Of a DNA stretch of 64,000 nucleotides, positions 61,080 to 64,000 are shown piece by piece. Location: assembly GCA_965224525.1 (NCBI GenBank), contig OZ245050.1:1302001-1366000 (forward strand), read 5' to 3'. The DNA is from Granulosicoccus sp036478565 (lineage in GTDB: Bacteria; Pseudomonadota; Gammaproteobacteria; Granulosicoccales; Granulosicoccaceae). The translations under genes and the position numbers were made by a program. The notes under the pieces are model-generated. The model was not told the DNA's origin. It ran no database searches and worked only from the letters and a program-made list of their open reading frames with translations. Numbering within the stretch: position 1 is the first letter of the stretch; each line of letters opens with the position of its first letter.

Positions 61080-61469
61080 ATGCGTACCAATAGTAGCAAT
61101 ATTGGCCAAGTTAGTATTGTTATTGTCGATGATGATGACGTAACCCTGGAATGCTATGCTCGGCTTTTACGCGGGATGAATTGTTCGTTGCAATCGTTCA
61201 CAAACCCGGTTGAAAGTCTGGCCGTGTTATTGAGGCAACTGCCTCAATTGTTGCTTGTGGACATGAATATGCCATGCATGGATGGCATGGAACTTGTGAC
61301 TGAACTATTCGCTGTTTCAAAGCTTGAAAATTGCCGCACTCACCTTTGCTCGTCTGCTATGCCTCCCTCGGATATACGCCGTCTGGTATTGGATATGGGG
61401 ATTGATGCCGTTAGCAAAGATATGGTAATGGATAAGGCCTGGCTGCGAAATGCCATTCAACGGTGCTAA
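61080..61469 (+). CDS. Single-domain response regulator (CheY-like)
   Basis: A protein of about 129 residues, a second stand-alone receiver. It has VIVDDDDVTLECYARLL, the acceptor Asp in LLLVDMNMPCMDGMEL, Ser in HLCSSAMP and a Lys in AVSKDMV. The switch region is less canonical than in the receiver at 60252. No output domain. It ends before a hairpin shared with the convergent binding-protein gene. Confidence 0.82.
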   Translation: MRTNSSNIGQVSIVIVDDDDVTLECYARLLRGMNCSLQSFTNPVESLAVLLRQLPQLLLVDMNMPCMDGMELVTELFAVSKLENCRTHLCSSAMPPSDIRRLVLDMGIDAVSKDMVMDKAWLRNAIQRC

Positions 61470-61482
61470 TAAAATCGAACAG

Positions 61483-61502
61483 TAGATTGGGCAGCCCATC
61501 TA
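61483..61502. terminator. Hairpin between convergent receiver and binding-protein genes
   Basis: TAGAT-T-GGGC (61483-61492) and GCCCATCTA (61494-61502) form a 9-bp stem with one bulged T and a one-base centre, in the 33-base gap between the two stop codons. It can serve both directions. Confidence 0.45.
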
Positions 61503-62987
61503 TTAGACTATATCTCTCAACCGACTGCTGACCTCCGAGGGGTATTTATCTCTGAGATTTATCCAACGCGATTGCTGTAGTGTCGTATCTGATCGCTCAG
61601 TAATTAGCCTCCATTGCTGTGCTGCTCGTTTCAGTGCTGTCTCTGGGTTGACGGTCCCGGACAGTGCGCGGTCTAGCCATTGGTTTAATGTTCGAAAGTA
61701 CTGGCCCTGGTTAGCCAGGTATAAATCGGGAATAGCAGACTTAAGACTCTTCTCATGCACTGCCAGAAATTCCCTGGAGTAGATCCTTTGAATTTCAGGG
61801 TCGTTGTAGTGCTCCAGGCGAATTGGATCAAAATATCCTCCAGCTTGACGTACAGCGCTAGTGGACTGTTTGGAGGAGGAGGCAAACAAGGCAAATAGAT
61901 AAGCTAATTCAGGCTCGTGGCTTCCTGTGGTCACCACATAATTCCAGCCCCAATTAAAGTACGGAGTCACTAGAAGTTCGCCGTCAACATACCCACCTGG
62001 TGTCGGTCCGTATAGCATACGCCCTTGCATTTTTGACTTATTGCTGTTTAAAAATTTCTGTGATCCACCCCAACCTATGTTGCAGTAAATATCGCCTCGG
62101 CTATATCGCTCCCAGTTCTCGAATAGCCCCAAGTTGCCTACACCAGGAGACAAGTGTTCGGTTGCACGGATCATCTCCTCAAGAGCTTCAACGCCGGCAT
62201 CAGATGCAATCTGAGGCTCTAGTGTCTCTGACAATGGCCAATATCCTTTTGCATGAAATCGAACCCACCATTCCCATGCCAAATAGCCAGGGTTTCGGAA
62301 TAACAAGCCGCCAAACAAATTTGACTCTGGTCGATTAAAAAAAGCCATTTGCTGATCGAGTTGCTGCCAGGTCAGAGGGACGGCTAAAGACTCTCCGAAT
62401 TCATCAGCGTAGCGCGCTTGTTCTTCAGGATTTTCCAATAGATCTCGATGATAGAACATTAAATATGCATCACCATCAGTCTGGAATCCGTAAAGATCAC
62501 CATCAAAGCTATCACCGATATTGTAAAGAATATTGTCACGAAATCCTGCCGGTTCATATATTTCGGCGTATGGTGTTAATGGGATAATGGCATTTGACTC
62601 TACCAAGTCTGGTAATCCAAAGGTGGCAGGCAATGCTATGTCGTAGTCTCCTTCTTCACTCAAACTGTCAAGTGTTAGCTGCGTGTTAATGTCATCGACC
62701 GGAGTCTGAACCATTGTGATGGAAATACCAGTAGCCTGTTGGAAGGCGTCAATTACGGGTTTCAGATTATCGCCGCTGCCCTGAGGCATTAGAATTCGTA
62801 ACGTGATTTTACGTCCTGACGCAATTCTGATTGCATGATCAGTTGCCATGTTGTGAACATGGTAAGTCTCTTTGTTGGCTAGCAGCGATTCAGGAACAAC
62901 TGTTGTAAGCGTTGCTGCCGCAATTTGACCAAGCATTTTTCTGCGGCTTAAATTCGGATTGTCACTGCAGTTTGTCACTATTGGCAT
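61503..62987 (-). CDS. Tat-exported ABC-type solute-binding protein without transporter genes
   Basis: A 494-residue extracellular solute-binding protein of the family 1 (sugar-type) group. The N-terminus has a Tat signal: SRRKMLGQIAAATLTTVV. The mature part opens GRKITLRILMPQGSGDNLKPV and AFQQATGISITMVQTPVDD, then WEWWVRFHAKGYWP and GRMLYGPTPGGY, typical of large binding proteins of 420-450 residues. The ATG at 62987 starts just before the Tat motif; the longer frame to 63056 is unlikely. No permease or ATPase is nearby. It is divergent from a membrane sensor kinase (195 bases), so it may be the ligand receptor for that kinase rather than a transport component. Confidence 0.8.
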   Translation of the reverse strand: MPIVTNCSDNPNLSRRKMLGQIAAATLTTVVPESLLANKETYHVHNMATDHAIRIASGRKITLRILMPQGSGDNLKPVIDAFQQATGISITMVQTPVDDINTQLTLDSLSEEGDYDIALPATFGLPDLVESNAIIPLTPYAEIYEPAGFRDNILYNIGDSFDGDLYGFQTDGDAYLMFYHRDLLENPEEQARYADEFGESLAVPLTWQQLDQQMAFFNRPESNLFGGLLFRNPGYLAWEWWVRFHAKGYWPLSETLEPQIASDAGVEALEEMIRATEHLSPGVGNLGLFENWERYSRGDIYCNIGWGGSQKFLNSNKSKMQGRMLYGPTPGGYVDGELLVTPYFNWGWNYVVTTGSHEPELAYLFALFASSSKQSTSAVRQAGGYFDPIRLEHYNDPEIQRIYSREFLAVHEKSLKSAIPDLYLANQGQYFRTLNQWLDRALSGTVNPETALKRAAQQWRLITERSDTTLQQSRWINLRDKYPSEVSSRLRDIV

Positions 62988-63182
62988 AGTCGTTACCTGT
63001 AAGAATTGACTGAACCTATCAGAAGCAAGATTCATACGGATAAACTGCGTTAACAAGGAGCCTATGGGGTCTGTCAGGTAATATTCACCGAAGGTAACAC
63101 GTTAGTTTGAATGTTCGAATCAGAGTTGGATTTAACTTTGCTTGTGTTCAGGTAAATGTATGCCTGGGTGTTTACAGTGCGA

Positions 63183-64000
63183 ATGGTAAAGCAATACTGG
63201 CCAAATATTCTCCTGTTTGGAAAGAATGTGGTGTTGACTAATCAACAGCGGTCAGTACGTGTTGTGTATCGGTTGCGCATCGCATTTGGGCTTATAGTAT
63301 TGCTCATGATCGTAGGTGTGCTTGGTGGAGGAATACAACTTTATCTTCTACAACGTTCTCAAGTTAGTGCCATTCAGGAATCCGTACCTGCTTTGATCCA
63401 TTCACAGGTTTTAGAGAGTCAACTAGCCAGTTTACTCGGAATTACAAATCGTCTTCGCAACGCTAACTCCAGCACCGAAGTACTTGCGCAATATTCAGAA
63501 ATCCAGAAACTAGAAGTCGCCATTGAGAAAACAGTGGCCAAAGATCTTCGGCAAACAATTCAAACGTCAAAGCAGAATATGCTGTGGCAAGGTGTCCAAT
63601 CATTAGTGCAGGTCTCAGCTGAATTGGTACCAATTCGTCAGCAACTCGTTAGTATTGAGAAAGCACTGGTTGCCGATCGACATGTGTTGGTTAACTTAAG
63701 AACTGTATTTGGCGACCTCATTGAGCCGCGCTCAATTACGCTGGCAACTGCACTCACTTTCGGACTGGATTCCAGTCTTAACGAAAAAATACTACGTGAC
63801 GCGATCTCCTCTCAGATAGATCTTACTGAACTGTCATTCCGACTATCCACGGCCATTGATGTCGCTGAGCAGTTGTCAAGACAATTGACTGCTAGCGAAG
63901 CCGACATTGACGCCACACATCTCCAATTTAACCTTAGAAGCGTAGCGCAAATATTAATAACGCTTGAAGATAATGAGTTCCGATTTGAGTTGGCAAAATT
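63183..64000 (+). CDS. Membrane sensor (TorS-like histidine kinase N-terminus), cut by the window end
   Basis: An open frame from ATG 63183 to the last base (272 codons, no stop). One membrane segment is clear near residues 28-50 (RLRIAFGLIVLLMIVGVLGGG). The rest visible is a long helical periplasmic region rich in Leu, Gln and Ser (SQVLESQLASLLGITNRLRN, then IEKTVAKDLRQTIQTSKQ). This is like the helical-bundle sensor domains of TorS-type kinases, which read a periplasmic binding protein. The kinase part should lie beyond 64000. It shares the divergent region with the Tat-exported binding protein. Histidine-kinase identity is inferred from the sensor layout and the surrounding receiver genes. 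Confidence 0.65.
   Translation, partial: MVKQYWPNILLFGKNVVLTNQQRSVRVVYRLRIAFGLIVLLMIVGVLGGGIQLYLLQRSQVSAIQESVPALIHSQVLESQLASLLGITNRLRNANSSTEVLAQYSEIQKLEVAIEKTVAKDLRQTIQTSKQNMLWQGVQSLVQVSAELVPIRQQLVSIEKALVADRHVLVNLRTVFGDLIEPRSITLATALTFGLDSSLNEKILRDAISSQIDLTELSFRLSTAIDVAEQLSRQLTASEADIDATHLQFNLRSVAQILITLEDNEFRFELAK

Overview
The window looks like a chromosomal segment of a marine or coastal gammaproteobacterium. The evidence is the xerD-dsbC gene order, an LonA protease, an E. coli-type GshA, SbcB, Rep, a DUF2058 protein, a yadGH-type exporter and a complete pqqABCDE operon. These sit beside quaternary-amine catabolism and uronic-polysaccharide lyase genes that are common in marine bacteria. A Granulosicoccus-like lineage is only a guess; no rRNA or tRNA gene is present to test it.

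Layout. 0.3-14.7 kb is mostly housekeeping: a Lys/Ala-rich histone H1-like protein built from a 30-bp tandem repeat, a first moeA, xerD, dsbC, a TPR protein, a DUF3187 protein, lon, a large PAS-GGDEF-EAL protein, an FMN-reductase remnant, rep, and an inositol-monophosphatase-family phosphatase. 15.0-24.8 kb is a catabolic island. It holds an aminotransferase and a LysR regulator on the minus strand. Divergent from them are an MttB-family methyltransferase, a TMADH/StcD-like flavoprotein and a polar-amino-acid ABC transporter. The left edge carries two broken genes: an FKBP lipoprotein with a TAA stop, and a scrap of the lipoprotein gene that is intact at the right edge.

24.8-49.9 kb is mixed core genome: a PhaB-like reductase, a membrane adenylate/guanylate cyclase, Bpt, SbcB, DUF2058, GshA, MobA, a second MoeA with an internal repeat, and a response regulator with a degenerate GGDEF domain. 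Next come pqqABCDE, including the 24-residue PqqA, and a divergent NarL-type two-component pair. After these follow an AEC transporter, HinT, a PduO-type adenosyltransferase, a lytic transglycosylase, an ABC-2 exporter and a methyltransferase.

50.2-57.9 kb encodes three secreted multidomain proteins built from polysaccharide-lyase-like domains, LamG domains, Pro-rich repeats and one beta-helix domain. They share a 379-bp identical block and duplicated 3' stem-loops, which points to duplication and gene conversion.

58.9-64.0 kb is a signalling cluster. It has a cytosolic REC-histidine kinase, two single-domain receivers, a free-standing DHp-like (H-box) protein, a Tat-exported solute-binding protein with no transporter, and divergently a membrane sensor kinase cut by the window end. 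I read this as a candidate phosphorelay that senses a ligand through an orphan binding protein. The two best candidates for undescribed biology are this relay and the 15-24 kb island, which I infer degrades an N-methylated amino acid.
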